A DNA stretch of 64,000 bases. It comes from Romanomermis culicivorax. Taxonomy: Eukaryota; Nematoda; Enoplea; Mermithida; Mermithidae. Each line of letters begins with the position of its first letter. Position 1 is the stretch's first letter. The notes under the pieces were generated by a model. That model worked only from the letters and a program-made list of their open reading frames with translations. It was not told the DNA's origin and made no database searches. Location of the stretch: the NCBI GenBank assembly GCA_963922205.1, contig CAWUHX010000012.1:1302001-1366000 (forward strand), read 5' to 3'. Below are positions 10,801 through 23,700 of this stretch, in pieces. The position numbers and the translations under genes are program-made.

Positions 10801-13800
10801 GTAAAACCTGAACATAAAAACGGTATAAAAAAGATGGCACAGATTTTTTTTAGATTTCAGTAGATGAATTTACGCAGCCATTACTGTTTCAAAACGGAAT
10901 ACTTTATGATATCAGTTCGCGCTTTTACATATCTTACCCAATTTTATTCGTTTCTGTTTAAAAATTTTGGCGAATTGTTCCAATTCTTCTAAGGCAATAG
11001 GTTCATCGAAATCGCATTGACCCAGAAACATTTCTATTTGTTTTTCCACCGTTGCTGCATCTAAAAAATAGTCAAAATGTAGTGAATTTTTAATTCGCAT
11101 GAAAATATTGATTTATCGAATGAAGATATTGTAAATGTAAAATTAAACATAAAATTTCCATCAACACACTTTCGAGGCTTGAAGAATGAAAGTCGTCGTG
11201 TCTTACTGTAAAGTATAGAGCAGAGTCAGAAATAAGCTAGTATCAAATTTGAAAATATTAAAGATTTGTGTCTGTGAGAAGAATTTGAATTTAATCCACA
11301 CCATCACATAAATTTTCCCCGCCGTTAACACTTCGAGCACCATTTTCAATAGAAGAACCGGATACTTGGGCAATAGCGACGTCGCCGTTTGCATATTTTC
11401 GTTTCTTCGACGGCTTAATACCGTCGACGTTCATAATTTCATTATCGTTATATGTACAACTGTTGTTACAGTCTATAATATATTCGTTAGGGTTTCTTTT
11501 ATGCTTTTTCATTTTGGCCGTCGACTGCTGTTGCGCAACCGTCGTTGGTATCGCCGCCGCGGCCATGACCGCGTCAATGGTCGACGATAAAAATTTGTCC
11601 TGTTCTGTTTTTACGTCCTTTAGCTTTTGTTGCTCTAGTTGTTGTTCTTTCAATTGCTGTTGATATGATAACATTTCTAACGGTGTGTGCAAAGCTTGTC
11701 GTAAATCTTGTTTCCGGCCACTAATGTATTTCAAGGTGAGCTTTTTTTCATTGTCTTTCTTGAAAGGTTTTTGCAGTTTGGTCAAACTGGCGACGGTCGG
11801 AGGACCTTTTTTGTTCTTTTTCTTCAGCGACGATTTCTCTACACCTCCTTGACATATCGAGACACAATTACCGTTCTTAAAGAAAAACATTTCCATGAGT
11901 GATCACGAAGCAATATTCCAGATTCTTATATGGCCCATCCATGAGAATATCAGAATGAGTAGCAAGAAAAGCAACACTTTCCAATCTTGGCAGTTTTTCC
12001 TGTTAAGATTCAGGCGTCGTGAAGAGTGAAATTCTTATAAGTTACGTTACCAAAGCAGTGAACCGAGTGCTCTCATCAGTCCTGAACCATATGGACCACT
12101 TATAGGGTCCAATTAAAAACAACCTGGAGAAAAAGAGAGCCTCAAAAATTTATGAGCTAATTTCATAAATTACAGTGTATCTTTCATTAATGATCGCTAA
12201 ACTAGATAGAAGTTTACCGAAAGGCAGGGAACAAAAACACGCAAAAAATCAGCTTTTACAAAAATGAAGACGAAAAACGGCAGAAATATAACTTATCCAA
12301 TATTTCTTATATTAGAAAACCAACAGGAAATAAACCTGGTAGTCAGCAACGACAACACTTTTTGTTGGCAGTATGATCCGATCCGACAGACCCTTATAAT
12401 GTATTTAGAAAACCAGTGCCCGGTTGCCCGACCTTCAACTAAGCTAGCCACAAAATTCTAACTTTAAGGCTGCTTCTGTTGGTCGAATTTCGCTCTAAAA
12501 ACAAAATTTTTAAGCAAACATTAACCGTTAAGGCCAGCTTCAACAAAAATGCCTTAAGATGTAGCTTTGAAAATCTGTTGCTCGACTTGGACCCATACCT
12601 GTAATTAGGGGAGTTAGGGGGCCCCCTAACAACTTGGTCGAACCCTATATATACCCAAATGTCGGAACCCCCTTTAATTGTTCAACCTTATACCCGACCC
12701 CCTAAACGTCGGAAAAATCAGGAAAAAAGTAGCTTTTTCTGGCATTTTTTGGGAAAATATTCGAAATTTTTTCGACTTTTTTGGGGATTTTTTCAATCCT
12801 CCCTCTCCAAAAAAATTGTGGGACCCCCACCCCAAAATTTTGGGTTTATCCCCCCCATCTGGTCGGAGCTCTTGCAGGTATGCTTGAACCTTGATCTTGC
12901 CGTTAGAAATGATTGAGTTTTCCTAAAGTCTGGCATTAAAGTCTTAAGAAGGAAGGTACGTTGTTGAGGCAACCTTGACGTTCGCAATAAAAAAACAATA
13001 TAATCGAAATTAAACACAGGGTGGTTCATAAAAATGGAATGGCTTGTACACATCAATATTTCATCAAATAATACAATTTTAAAATATTTCTTGCTCTTTT
13101 AGTATCAAGCTTTTGCTTCCACGATAATCCTTCAGCTGGAAGCGCTCACTTTTGAAAGTCGTTGCATGATTGAAGCTGAAAATTTGGCCTTCCTGAATGT
13201 CTGTTCATAAAACTATCTGACATAGAGGCTGTTACACATTCGAGATTAGAATAATTAAAGAACGGAGTGGGATACAGGATTCGTGTTTTTTGTCTTATAG
13301 CAATGCTGGTAAAAAATTTTTGATTCTGCTGCTAGTAATAATATGAGAATGGTGCAAAGCATGACTGACATGATTCAAAACAAAACTTTTCGCACTATGG
13401 TCAAGCAAACTTAGCCCTATGTAAATCTACATCAATCAGGCTTTGGTACTTCATTTGAGTACATTTTCCATATTGTGCACGATGTGCATCTTCAGTTCAA
13501 GAGACAGTGACTTCTTACTGTAAACCACCAGTGTGTAGACATTTTTTCTGTCAGATATGTAATAATTATCTCAATTCAAGTCTTAAAATACAGTTCATAA
13601 CTAGAAAATCGAGATTTTCTATCACAAAGATATCAAAAGCCATCTTCCCGATTCCTTAGTTTAACTCCCGTCCCGACCCACCACGTAACGGGCCTTGAAA
13701 ATGTTAAGGTGAAAGTCCAACAACTGGAAAACCTTAAGGTGAAATTAACGCTGTCAAGTTAGGCATGTCAAGTCGTGCAAAACGATTTTTTAAAGATTTT

Positions 13801-14175
13801 GTCAAGATGGACTCGCTTAATGATTGTGGTAAGATGAAGTCGAGCAACCGGGCCCGGAATGGAAATATTTCACTACCGTTAAAATTTCTAAATTCGACTT
13901 GGTGGCCCAAGGCGAAAAGTCGTAAAACATACATTATCAAGCCGCGAATCATCGTCGTTTGATTCCTGTTGGCCGCAATCGTCCAAACTTTCGGTGCCCA
14001 ATGAACCGGAACCGGCGTCCTCATCGTCCTCGTTATTAGTTATGCCACCGCCCGACGAGCTATTGCCGTCCGAATTTGCATAATTTTTATGCGAATGACG
14101 AGCCTTACGCCTCGAAGCCCCGACCAATTTGTTACTAACCCCGTTGTTGGCCACCGCCGGCAAATTTTCCATCAT
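4824..14175 (-). CDS. POU2F: Class II POU-homeobox transcription factor (POU2F / nubbin-like)
   Basis: Sequence-specific nuclear transcription factor; class II POU proteins bind the octamer ATGCAAAT. Six coding exons join in phase: 14175-13933, 11875-11302, 11060-10938, 10807-10620, 10401-10231 and 5126-4824, giving 533 codons plus stop TGA. The POU-specific domain covers about residues 292-366 ([20 protein letters not shown], then [20 protein letters not shown]), split after KLG as in other POU genes. The homeodomain is about residues 390-449 ([10 protein letters not shown] to [15 protein letters not shown] with the POU-specific Cys at position 50). LEELEQFAK and [12 protein letters not shown] point to class II and not class III. 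The homeodomain middle ([19 protein letters not shown]) is divergent. The N-terminus is low-complexity (acidic/Ser/Gly; Lys- and Gln-rich). The first two exons are less certain: exon 2 needs an AAG acceptor and a GTGTGG donor. Confidence 0.92.
5261..5358. repeat. 49-bp tandem duplication
   Basis: TTTTGATGGATGTCCTAGTA and the following 29 bases occur at 5262 and again at 5311 with essentially no difference, so the duplication is recent. Confidence 0.9.
6910..8697. mobile_element. Nested segment with CGGCCGATG-rich ends
   Basis: Starts with ATGGACCGATGG followed by several CATCGGCCGATG units and ends with CGGCCGATGCATCGGTCCAT, i.e. inverted subterminal repeats that sit inside the larger TIR element. 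The exact ends and target duplication are not clear. No intact ORF. Confidence 0.5.
7727..7974 (+). mobile_element. MITE family A, near-complete
   Basis: Runs from a diverged TAGTCGTTTTTTCTTGAAAT end to CATTTTATAAAAAACAGACT. It is nested inside the CGGCCGATG segment, which is itself inside the AGGCCCTG element, making a three-level nest. Confidence 0.8.
9440..10110. repeat. Dispersed repeat family R, copy 1
   Basis: Shares ordered blocks with 33.35-34.08 kb: ATTAAAATTGAGCAAAAAATT, ACAAGCATTG, CTTGACGT...TTGATCTTTCTC, ATTAAATATCAAGATAAAAT and TAATAATGATTATTAAAGTT. Its inner end lies 120 bp from the homeobox exon donor, so the long ORF covering that exon runs into repeat sequence. Confidence 0.75.
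11876..13932. other. POU2 intron 1
   Basis: 2.06 kb between the inferred exons 1 and 2. A palindromic GGGGGCCCCCT sits near 12618 in a C-rich stretch. No coding or RNA feature recognised. Confidence 0.45.
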
Positions 14176-16940
14176 TTCCGATAAATTTTTCTTTTTCTTT
14201 TTATGTACAAGTATAAGGCGGTTCGGGCGTCCTTTTCGACATAAATTGTATTTGATATTCTGAATAAAAAGAAAAAGAAAGTTAAAAATCGAGAGTCACG
14301 AAAAATACAATGTATACACAAAAGCGTACAGGAATAACTTATCTAAGCACACATACACAAAAACTCAACAAAATGGCGTTTTTAATTTGTGATTATGATG
14401 TTCGATTTTCTATCGTACACCATTATATATAACGTTGGGAGATATGAAGTAATATTGAGAGGAGCCAAGTGTGTGATGGTGAAGTGGGGAAAGTCAACAA
14501 AAAATTTGCTGCTGCAAGTGGGGGTTGGTTGGTACGACGATTTCATTGGTCGATCGACTAATAAAATGAAATAAAAATTACTGCTTAAATTGTTACTTGC
14601 ATATCAGACGCCCAATAAAATTAACACAGAAATGAGGGGTTGGGTCCAATAGGCAATGGATACGTGGACACGAAGTAGTAGCAAAGGCAGAGTAGAATAT
14701 CGCGTTTGTGCACGAAAAGTCAAGTTATTCGTTCGATAAGTCAAACTTCGTGCCAAATGCCAATACATGTAATTGAGCATGAGAAGGCCAACCCACCATA
14801 CTTGTAACAGCGACCTAACACGAGGAGGGTGTCAATAGCTTTTTTGGGGAGAAGGTAGACTGATGCAGATCATATGTGAGAGCGGATTAAGAGTGATTCA
14901 AAATGCCGAATTTCAGCCCAAAAATTGGTCAAAAATAGTCTGAAAACGTTTATAAAATGTCTCTTCATGGTGCGAAGTGCGGAAAAAATTCGACGTTTTT
15001 CGCGCCTCCTTTCTCTATAAATCTTTTACATTACCTGAACATTTTAACATGTTTTAAATTCAGATTAGGTTGGGGGTTCATACAAAATTCAGCCCGGCCG
15101 AGCAGAAATATGACAGATTTTGTTCATGCCTGAATAGTCAAGTCGCAAAAATCACGAAACAAAATGCTCTGCATGTGAATGTGTTGTTGATCAAAGAAAG
15201 CATTGCCATACAGCACAGTTGGAAAATTCTGTGTAAACACTTCAAATATAATCAGTATTCGGTGAAGATATGCATAACTATTGAATGACTATAAGTAGTA
15301 TCAAGATTTGCACCTAAATACCTTTCCTATGCTAGAAATTTCAACATTCCGCTACAAATGCTAGATGGAAGATTACAAAATCTTCGGTAAAATTATAGAA
15401 AGTTATATCTCAAAGCCTCTAATCGTGCTCTCACACCACTTCAAAAATGCGAAAAAGGCTGGATGAAGGTTCCTAAATCGATTTCCTTGAAATTTCAGTG
15501 AATGATCTCGAGAAAAAATTGGTAGAATAATTTATGAAATGCATCAAAAAATCTTTCGTCTCTCCGGAACGCTGTCGAAATTCACTGCATCAATGAAGGA
15601 AGGTCATCACTGCGCTCGAAAATGACGCTTGCGAACCGAAATTTGCATAGATATCTTCAGGCGATGCTGAACAATCCCTATCGGCCTGGCCAGAATGTTG
15701 GTCGGTTCTGGAATCGTTTCCTTGGCTGCAACTTCAAATAAGGATGGGTGGCAATACACAAAGTAATCTAAAATACAATACAATCACAGCCAATTATTTC
15801 GTGAAATCGGTGATTGTGTAAAGCTTAGCTTATTTTGATATCCGAGCCACCTGTTACCAAGCTGCATGCAACCATTTTCCACGTACGCTTTCAGACCAAG
15901 AGGCCATTCAGACCAAGAGGCCGGTGGCCTCTTGGTCAGAAGTTTCGGACCGAAGGGTTAAGGCGATATCAACGATGAAATAACTTCTGTGGGACATCGC
16001 GCGAAAACTGAGCTGATTACCTAGTGAATCAGTGATCAACTTTGACTAGTACAACCTTGGATAATTACATCACGCAAGTCACCCTTTGGGACCGTTATTG
16101 TGTCGTAGTTCCTTTATGCACATTATTTTACTGTGAAAATGAAATGTGAACCCTTATTCAGACTGCTTCAGCTGGATCATGAAGCAGAGTCATAGTTTCT
16201 CACAATGCCTTGACTAATAGTCCACTGAATGATATTTCTAAGCTTGTTAGAGTAGACTGGGTCACATAGCAAAAAGGCATATTAAAAGCAAAACGTTCAA
16301 CGGGGTACATCGAAGAATACCATTATTACCTTCTAAAATGGAGTATGAACACTTAACTGTACCGAAAATTGCATCTTGTTGCCCGTAATTTCCAGAATTG
16401 TACTATAATGATCCAGATTATTAAAATGATCATCGTCTTCCAGTTTAGGGGCCGAAATAACGTGTAGAAAAACACGAAAAATTTTTGAGAAAAAACGAAA
16501 GTAGAACATGGTGAAATGTATACTAAACCCGACGTGAGACGAGTAAAATTTCAACGTATTTAACTAATTTTTAAAGAAAATTTTCATCACTCAAAAATTT
16601 TTAAATTTCATCAAAAATTGTTGAAAAAGCTGGTAAAGGGAGGACGTGATTGTGAATGACCGACAAACTTATTTTTGAAAAGTCGACGAGTGTGATGCGC
16701 AGTGTGTCGAAAGCGAATTAAAAAGAGCATAACTTGCATAATGTATAATGTATACATACAATGGTTGTTATACAATCACGGTGAGAAAATGGCAGTCGAC
16801 GTTCTCCGGGCCTGTATGGGAATGTGCACATCTAATATGCATATTTCAGGACCCTGCACATTCTGTGCCTGTGTGAAACGACGGCGCGTGATTACGGTGA
16901 TAAGGCGTTAGGGCAGGCACCCCTTTAACATACACACGTA
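14176..16940. other. POU2 upstream region, no gene recognised
   Basis: Upstream of the inferred POU2 start. Contains the hairpin described separately and a GTGCGAAGTGCGGAAAAAATT relic near 14970. An untranslated 5' exon of POU2 could lie here but I cannot place one. Confidence 0.4.
15894..15937. repeat. Perfect 12-bp hairpin plus direct copy
   Basis: GACCAAGAGGCC (15911-15922), a 3-base loop GGT, then GGCCTCTTGGTC (15926-15937). An extra direct copy of GACCAAGAGGCC sits at 15894-15905. Confidence 0.85.
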
Positions 16941-16952
16941 GATGATGATAAC

Positions 16953-17694
16953 ATGCAAATGTGTTATTTGGGAGGACGAAATTTCAGAACGACGACGAAG
17001 AAAAAATAGTTTAGTGCGGAAAATTTTGTAAGTACCACACACAAAAATTCCGAAACCCAATATGCAAATGCGAGCCATAAACTACGCACAGCACAGTGAA
17101 AGAATGGCTCGAGAAACCAGAGCCGGGGCAAACTGGTATGCATAGAAAAAACTAGCTGTTGCTCCCCACCCGTACACTAAACTACAAGGCACACAAACTA
17201 ATCGGTCTTTTCTGCATAATGTACACATAAAATATGCGCATATGCATACGAATTAGTTTGGAAGTTGGGCAATACACTCTGTGTGTGTGCGAGCAGACTT
17301 GATAACATTTAACTGGCCGCTCGAGTGAAATTTCAGTTTTGCTAGCAAATCTACATTTTGTTGTTGCATCGAACCTTACCTCACTACTAATATGTAAAGC
17401 TAGGCTAATATGCAAATAAGGCTCAAGCGAAAAGTGACTTAAGTTAAGAATACAGGGGTACACGTACCGCCTCTCCCTCCGACTAGAAGCAGCAGCAACG
17501 CCCAGGCGCCTCATTTGCATACGCGAACAGGGCACGTGTAGCTTACTAATTCAACAGAAAAAAGAAAGAAAATTTGCATATTATTAGCTAAGGGCTGAAC
17601 CGACCGAGCCCAATAACTAACGTCGTCGGGGAAAAAACGACTCAGCATTTTGGAGAAAGGTTTAACATTTCGATAGCCTCTAAAAAATTTGCAT
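16953..17694. promoter_or_regulatory. Cluster of six exact octamer (POU) sites
   Basis: ATGCAAAT or its complement occurs at 16953, 17062, 17410, 17513, 17572 and 17687: six exact sites in 742 bp. Near them are POU-like palindromes such as CATATGCATA (about 17230) and ATATGCATATTT (about 16837). The block is less AT-rich than its surroundings and repeat-free, and it lies 2.8-3.5 kb upstream of the inferred POU2 start. Likely a promoter or enhancer; autoregulation is my inference. Confidence 0.55.
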
Positions 17695-18466
17695 TTCCAG
17701 CAATGATTTTATCCTATGTTTGAAATAATGTAGGTTTCTGCATCATGCACGCACAAAGTATGCACAAGGGTTTTCTTGATTTGTGACTTGGAAAGTTCGT
17801 GCAGCAGATTATTTAAAAGCTGGAGGTTGAACTCCGGGTCAAGGTCTGCATCATGGAATAAGCAAAAGCTACCATACTCTAAATACTTCCCCCTATTGAG
17901 CATCTTTAGTCACGTTTCTAACGACGTACATCAGTTGATTGAGGATCGTTATCGTGATATTACATGACATAAGAGAGCAGGGATCATACATGCACGTAGG
18001 TGGTGAAGGTTGGGAGTTTGACCCCCAGCAGACTTTGATTGATCCTCGGCAGATTCTTACTGATCCCAGCAGATTTGACTCCCCCAACAATGGTTGAGAA
18101 GATGATGAAAGAAAATTGGCAAGAAACAAGAGAAATTCGTCATAAAAATGGAAATGATGCTGTAGTTTAACAATTTTTCTAAACAAAGCATACTTGATTC
18201 CAAAAAAATATTAAAACTTCAAAAGTTAAGCTGCAGCTTAACTCAATGTTTACTCTTGCCGTTACGGTGAAGGCTTTTTTGATTAAACCGGTACCTTGAC
18301 TTTTGTGCAGTCGCAGCGGGCGATGCAGGACTGTGCAGTCGGTGGTAAGGCTGCGACGTGACGATGCACAAGATGCAGTTGCGTATTTCTTCTGAAACCC
18401 GTAGACTCGATGTTGAAATATAATTTCAACTCATTAAAAGCTAGCCATGGTCAGTTTTTTGGTACC

Positions 18467-19462
18467 GAGACGTTAGAGCGAGGGACAATAGAGCGCGGAC
18501 ATTAGAGCACGAGGACATTAGAGCGCAGGGACATTAGAGCGCAGGACAATAGAGCGCAGGGACATTAGAGCGCAGGACAATAGAGCGCAGGGACATTAGA
18601 GCGCAGGACAATAGAGCACAGAAACACTGGACCAGAGTAAAATAAAAAAACCCGAAAATTAAATAATTTGAAAAATAACTACATTTCAGCTCGAAAATGC
18701 TTTCTTCACATTTTTCATGACTCTATAGATGTTCGGGTCAAATCATTTTTCCACCGTTGAGTATTTTTTCAGTTTTTCTTCTTTTACTTCCCTTTTCTCT
18801 TTTTCTTATTTTTCACTTTTTTACTTTTTCCGTCTCCTATTTTTTACGGAATATCTTTTTTCTCTTTGTTTACATTTTTTTGTATTTTTTCTCTTTTATT
18901 TTTTTATGTCTCATTGTTCGTTCACCGTCTCATTACTCATATTTTTTTCACTCAGTCGCTCATATGGGATTAACCTCTAATTCATGTTAAAAAACACTGT
19001 GTGAGTAGATAAACGGCGGAATCAATACTTTTTCGAGTAGTCAGTAAAAAGATGGGGTATGCAAATCTTTCATAGAGAAGTTGAGAAAAACACAAAAAAT
19101 CACAAATATTTGATCTCTGAACTTGTGAATCAAATTGTTTCGATCTCTTATTTTCCAATTCATCTTGAATTTCTAACTCGCCTTCAGAAGACACACTCAG
19201 TTTCTTGTCAGCTTTTGAAGTAAAATTGCTTGCTTGAATTTTTTTTCATGTTCAAAAAACAATTCAATATTCGCGTTCATTGCAGATCAGGGAAATGCAC
19301 ATCAAAGTCCTTGCGCTCTTATGATCCTGCGCTCTAATGTCTCTATCATCTATTGCCCTGCGCACTATTTTCCATGCACTCTATTGCCCTGCGCTCTAAT
19401 GTCCCTGCGCTCTATAGTCCTGCGCTCTGATGTCCCTGCGCTCTATTGTCCTGCGCTGAAAA
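18467..19462. mobile_element. Fold-back element with minisatellite arms
   Basis: Left arm (18467-18617) is a tandem array of AGAGCGCAGGGACATT / AGAGCGCAGGACAAT units. The right arm (19312-19458) is the same array inverted (TGCGCTCTAATGTCCC). Between them are a pyrimidine-rich core (about 18757-18960) and about 350 bp of ordinary sequence. The same plan is seen at 51.25-52.4 kb with unrelated arm units. The ORFs in the core are composition artefacts. Confidence 0.7.
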
Positions 19463-19958
19463 TACATAAAAATTTCGGGTTGCAGAATTTTTATCATGTG
19501 CTATATTTTAAATTAATGAGTTTTAACCGATTTGTGATCAGACAAACTACTGCATAAGAGCATTAACAAGTATAGTCGAGGATGAAAATTTCCAAGATAG
19601 ATAAGCCATTCCATTCCCAAAAAATTAATGGCGAAGTAGAACTGACTGACCATAACATCAAATAGATCACGCATGTATGTACTGTCTATACCTTAAAAAA
19701 GTCTAGTAGAAAAAGAAAGTCTGAACTTTTTTATGATCGTAAAATACAATAAATCTGCAACGAATATACCAAAACAACTAAACTAATCACAAACTGTTCA
19801 CTAATAAGCTGATTCCACTTGAAGCGATGTTCACTCAAGTAAACACTAATGCTAATAAGGGAATTTATTTATTGCTCAATAATTATTCAGATGAGGCTTC
19901 ACCTGCCAAAGAAAGAAAGTCCATTCTGGGCAAAAGAGCCGCGCTAACGAAGCTTATT

Positions 19959-20041
19959 ATGCAAATGAGCCTCTATTTTCGCATTATGCAAATGCTTCTC
20001 CTTTGACTTTCATGCAGATGAGTCGACGGGTGTATGCAAAT
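19959..20041. promoter_or_regulatory. Second octamer cluster
   Basis: Exact ATGCAAAT at 19959, 19986 and 20034, with an isolated one at 19059. TTATGCAAATG is shared by the first two. Lies between POU2 and the 3' end of POLR1C, outside recognisable repeats. Confidence 0.45.
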
Positions 20042-20249
20042 TTACGTATTGCGCCATAGCGACGTACATATGCTACAGAACTTCACAGATCACTAGACAG
20101 GCATTATTTTTCAGGAAAGGATGCATGGTCGAACCACAGTTCACAGCTTGTTGGTTACGTTCTAGTGTAAAACGTAAAAATTAACTGGCATGCTACGTTA
20201 CAGCGCATAAATAAGGTATTTTTTATACTTGTACATTGAAAAATGACAA

Positions 20250-20431
20250 AAAATGTTTCGGTCATGAAAATCGTTTACACAAAGGTTTTGCTCTGCAACT
20301 TTTTACTCAATTTGATGGTTAATAAATTTTCAGTCCTAGGCCACATGTGATTTAGCAGAAAAGCGTAGAAACATGAAGTATTTGCACTGTAATCATTCCG
20401 AAGCATTTCAAGAAAAAACAAACTATAACAA
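20250..20431 (-). repeat. MITE family A, diverged partial copy
   Basis: Contains AAAATCGTTTACACAAAG, an AATTTTCAGTCCTA block and the terminal GAAGCATTTCAAGAAAAAAC run of the family. Confidence 0.6.
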
Positions 20432-20719
20432 CATCAGATCAGGTAATTGAAAAGTATTATTGTGAATGATAATGTAAAGCATGTACACAGGTCTGATTAT
20501 TTTCCACTCTACCTAGATGAAGATTCCGTATGTCACATTATAGCCCGCGGCGCCCAACCCGCCAAGATTGTCAAAACAGGTTCCACTTAATATTTTCATG
20601 ACTTTTAGTAATTATTTCTTTGTCGGAGTTAAGACTCTTTTCGATCGAGAGCATTTCAACGTAAAAATACTGACACGTGCATGAAGAAGCAAAAATATTG
20701 AAAAATACACAATAAAGAT

Positions 20720-20725
20720 TTTATT
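20720..20725 (-). terminator. POLR1C polyadenylation signal
   Basis: AATAAA on the minus strand 18 bp after the POLR1C stop codon, so the 3' UTR is probably very short. Confidence 0.7.
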
Positions 20726-20743
20726 CATTTTTCAACACAAAAA

Positions 20744-23700
20744 TTATATGTGCTCCAACTCTTTCAATAATGAACGGCACTTTTCTTTCATAACTTTGCA
20801 AGCTTCGACCACGATTGCAGATGCCGGTAGAGCGCCGGCGCTTTCCACGGAAACTGCAATGATGGCAGTAATTAAAAATAGTAGAGCCTGGAGTGACAGG
20901 ATCATCTCGGCCTAAATCCTTACTTCTAAAAACGTGTTGGCGATTAAAATTGATATTGAATCTATAGAAAATGATTGTATTTCAAAAAATCTACTGGCAG
21001 AAAATGATTCGAATGTTAATTCTGATCCGCAGGCCCGTAAAATACAGCATTCTCTGCATAATTTCATAACCTTCGACGTTTTCGATATGACCAATAGAAT
21101 AACTCTTTCTGAATAAAGTTGAAATACTGGAAAATGTGATTTGAGAAACTAAAATGGAACTCGCTCCAATCAGCCGCATCCAGCATGACCACAGTAAGAC
21201 ATTGTCATGTCGTTTTCAACTATCACAAAGGGCATTAGGGAACTCATAACTTTTAATTGAGCAAAGAATGCGACTTGATTTATATTTCATTTTTATTTCA
21301 ATGGCTCCACTTTAAAGATTTTATGCCGGGGTACTTTTGACCCCATAACCGGGGGCCCAGTTCTCCCCAATTCCAGATTTAGGAGCCGTAACACGTCTGA
21401 TATGCTGCCAACGCGAAATTTCCACAACCTCAAATTAGGGTAAACGACACAAAGCATGATAAAATCATGAGTTTCAAAAACAGTGTATTCCCTCATTTCT
21501 TCTGTTTTTGTACGTTAGTTCTAACGTAACGTGGCATATATTTATTTGAATGAACATAAAAATAATAAACGCAAACAACACATGTACGCACATGAAAAGT
21601 CTCAATATTACTTCAGTAGGAAATAAAGTTTTAGAGGGAGAAGTTATTTTTTATTGTTGTGCCTGTATTTAGATTATCTGAAACAGAAAATGAAAAGTAC
21701 TGATTATAGTTTTAAGAAATAATATCAACTCTGAAATCATTTTCAGTTTTTCTGCATGATTGGTTATGTTTAATTTATATCTAATAAAATTAACAAAATC
21801 TTTTTTCCAGACTCTGATTCAATCTTCTTTTTTGGTAAAGAATGGTCTTCGTTCGCTATTTAGCACCTGACTCAAAATCGTTTTTTCTACGTTGATAGCC
21901 AAAGATTATACTATATTCATCACACTGAACATCCTGATTCATAGCTATATTTATTTTTAATTCCAGATTCTAAATGAACTGATTAATTTGTTTACACTCA
22001 AAAAACAAAAACAGTAAATAATCATCACGTTCATCACAATAGAAACATTCATCTGAAAATTGTATTTTTTCAGCCAATAATTTTGGTGTTATTAAAATTG
22101 TAATTCCTTGAATTTACTCAGATCTACTTCATAAATTTTTGTCGAGGCCTTTAAGACATATGCATGATCTATTTCCAAGTCGCACATTCCATTTTTCAAT
22201 CCCTTTTGGAGTTTCATTATATTCTTTCTCCACAGTTTCTTTAAGCATGCAAATGTGGGTCTTAATAAAAATTTCTGGTTCAAATATTACATCTGACTTT
22301 AAAGTTTGGAAATTCATCTATCACCCCGGTAAGAATGACTTACTGTTCGAGTGAAATGGAAGAAAAATGGCTTACTGGTACACAGATTTTTGGGTAGGGT
22401 CATAATGGGTAAGGCAATTTGAAAGAAATTAGTGTGGCCACTATTAGAACGATTTTTATTGGGTCCAGCTTGAGGAAAATACCTTTGCGGTGTCTCCACA
22501 GTGTTTATACTGCATAGGTGATTTTGATGCATGAAATTGGAAAAATTGACGGCAGCACGGTATAGTGTTTTTTGTACGAGACAAACATTTATGAGTAAAA
22601 GACGAGGATTTTTTGGTATGTTTGTACAAAGTGAAGAGACATTTTGTGGAGATTACATGATCAGAAAACGGTTCTCCATGCTGTAAAATCAGAAAAGACC
22701 GAAAAAGTTTTCTGGCACCTCGCGCCTGAGTCAATTTTATAATTCTTTGAATTGAACAATCCACTGTTTTGTCCTAAACTGTGCCTCTTATGGAAAAAAA
22801 ATTAACAGAAAAGGAGAAAAGTATTGAGGATTTGACGCGAAATAACGATTTTGGTGCATTTTATAAAGTGAACATGTGACATTGGCAAAGTTGATTTATA
22901 GTTTGTACGTTTCTGCACATCAATCGTATTCAGGGAGCCACCACAAAAAAACACGCCTCTGACTTGCGAGCAAGAGGGGTCACGGCGCGGCATGAAAGTT
23001 AGTACCCTCTGACCTTGCACAATGAGCTAAATCTGCATAAGGTGGCATTCTTCACTAGGATCATGAACATCTGAAGATCATGTGACATTTTTGCTGGACA
23101 AACCAAGGAAAATATCAGTATCTTGCTGTATTCCACTTTGCAAGCAAGTAATGTTTTCTGACTGAAGAACGTAACTACCACCTACTAAATTTGACCTAAA
23201 TAAAAACCTCCGGTCAGCTAGACCAGACTTTTCGGGAGCCGGAGCTCCAACCGATCCCTTTTAAGAACCCTAAAAAACTTACGCGTTTCAAAAACTCAAT
23301 GAAAACCGCGAAATACAAACCCAAATTTTCCAAAAACCCCCAAAAATTGAATTTGATCGTCACGGTTTTCGACACTGAATCATTACGAAGCAAACCAAAA
23401 AAAAATCTTTATTTTTCACTGCTTTGATCAGATAAAAGCAAAAATCGTAAACTTATTTCACGAGATTCATGCCTAAGTTTTCATTAAAAATGAAAAAGCG
23501 AAGCCTTGCAAATTTTGCGACGTTATTTTTATCATAAATTGTTCAACTTAACTTACATATAAAATGCCTCCTGTGGCGGGTTAATAAAACCGCTTCCGCC
23601 AAATCGGGATAACGCAATACGTTTCTGCTGCAAGTATCGCGCCGAGAATCTTTGATGACGGCTTTTTTCTTGCCTAAATTAAAATTTATCCCAATAACGA

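Noticed and set aside
17182..17535. 117-codon minus-strand ORF upstream of POU2
   Set aside because: It covers the octamer-rich block and has no domain; likely chance, though a 5' UTR exon here is not excluded.
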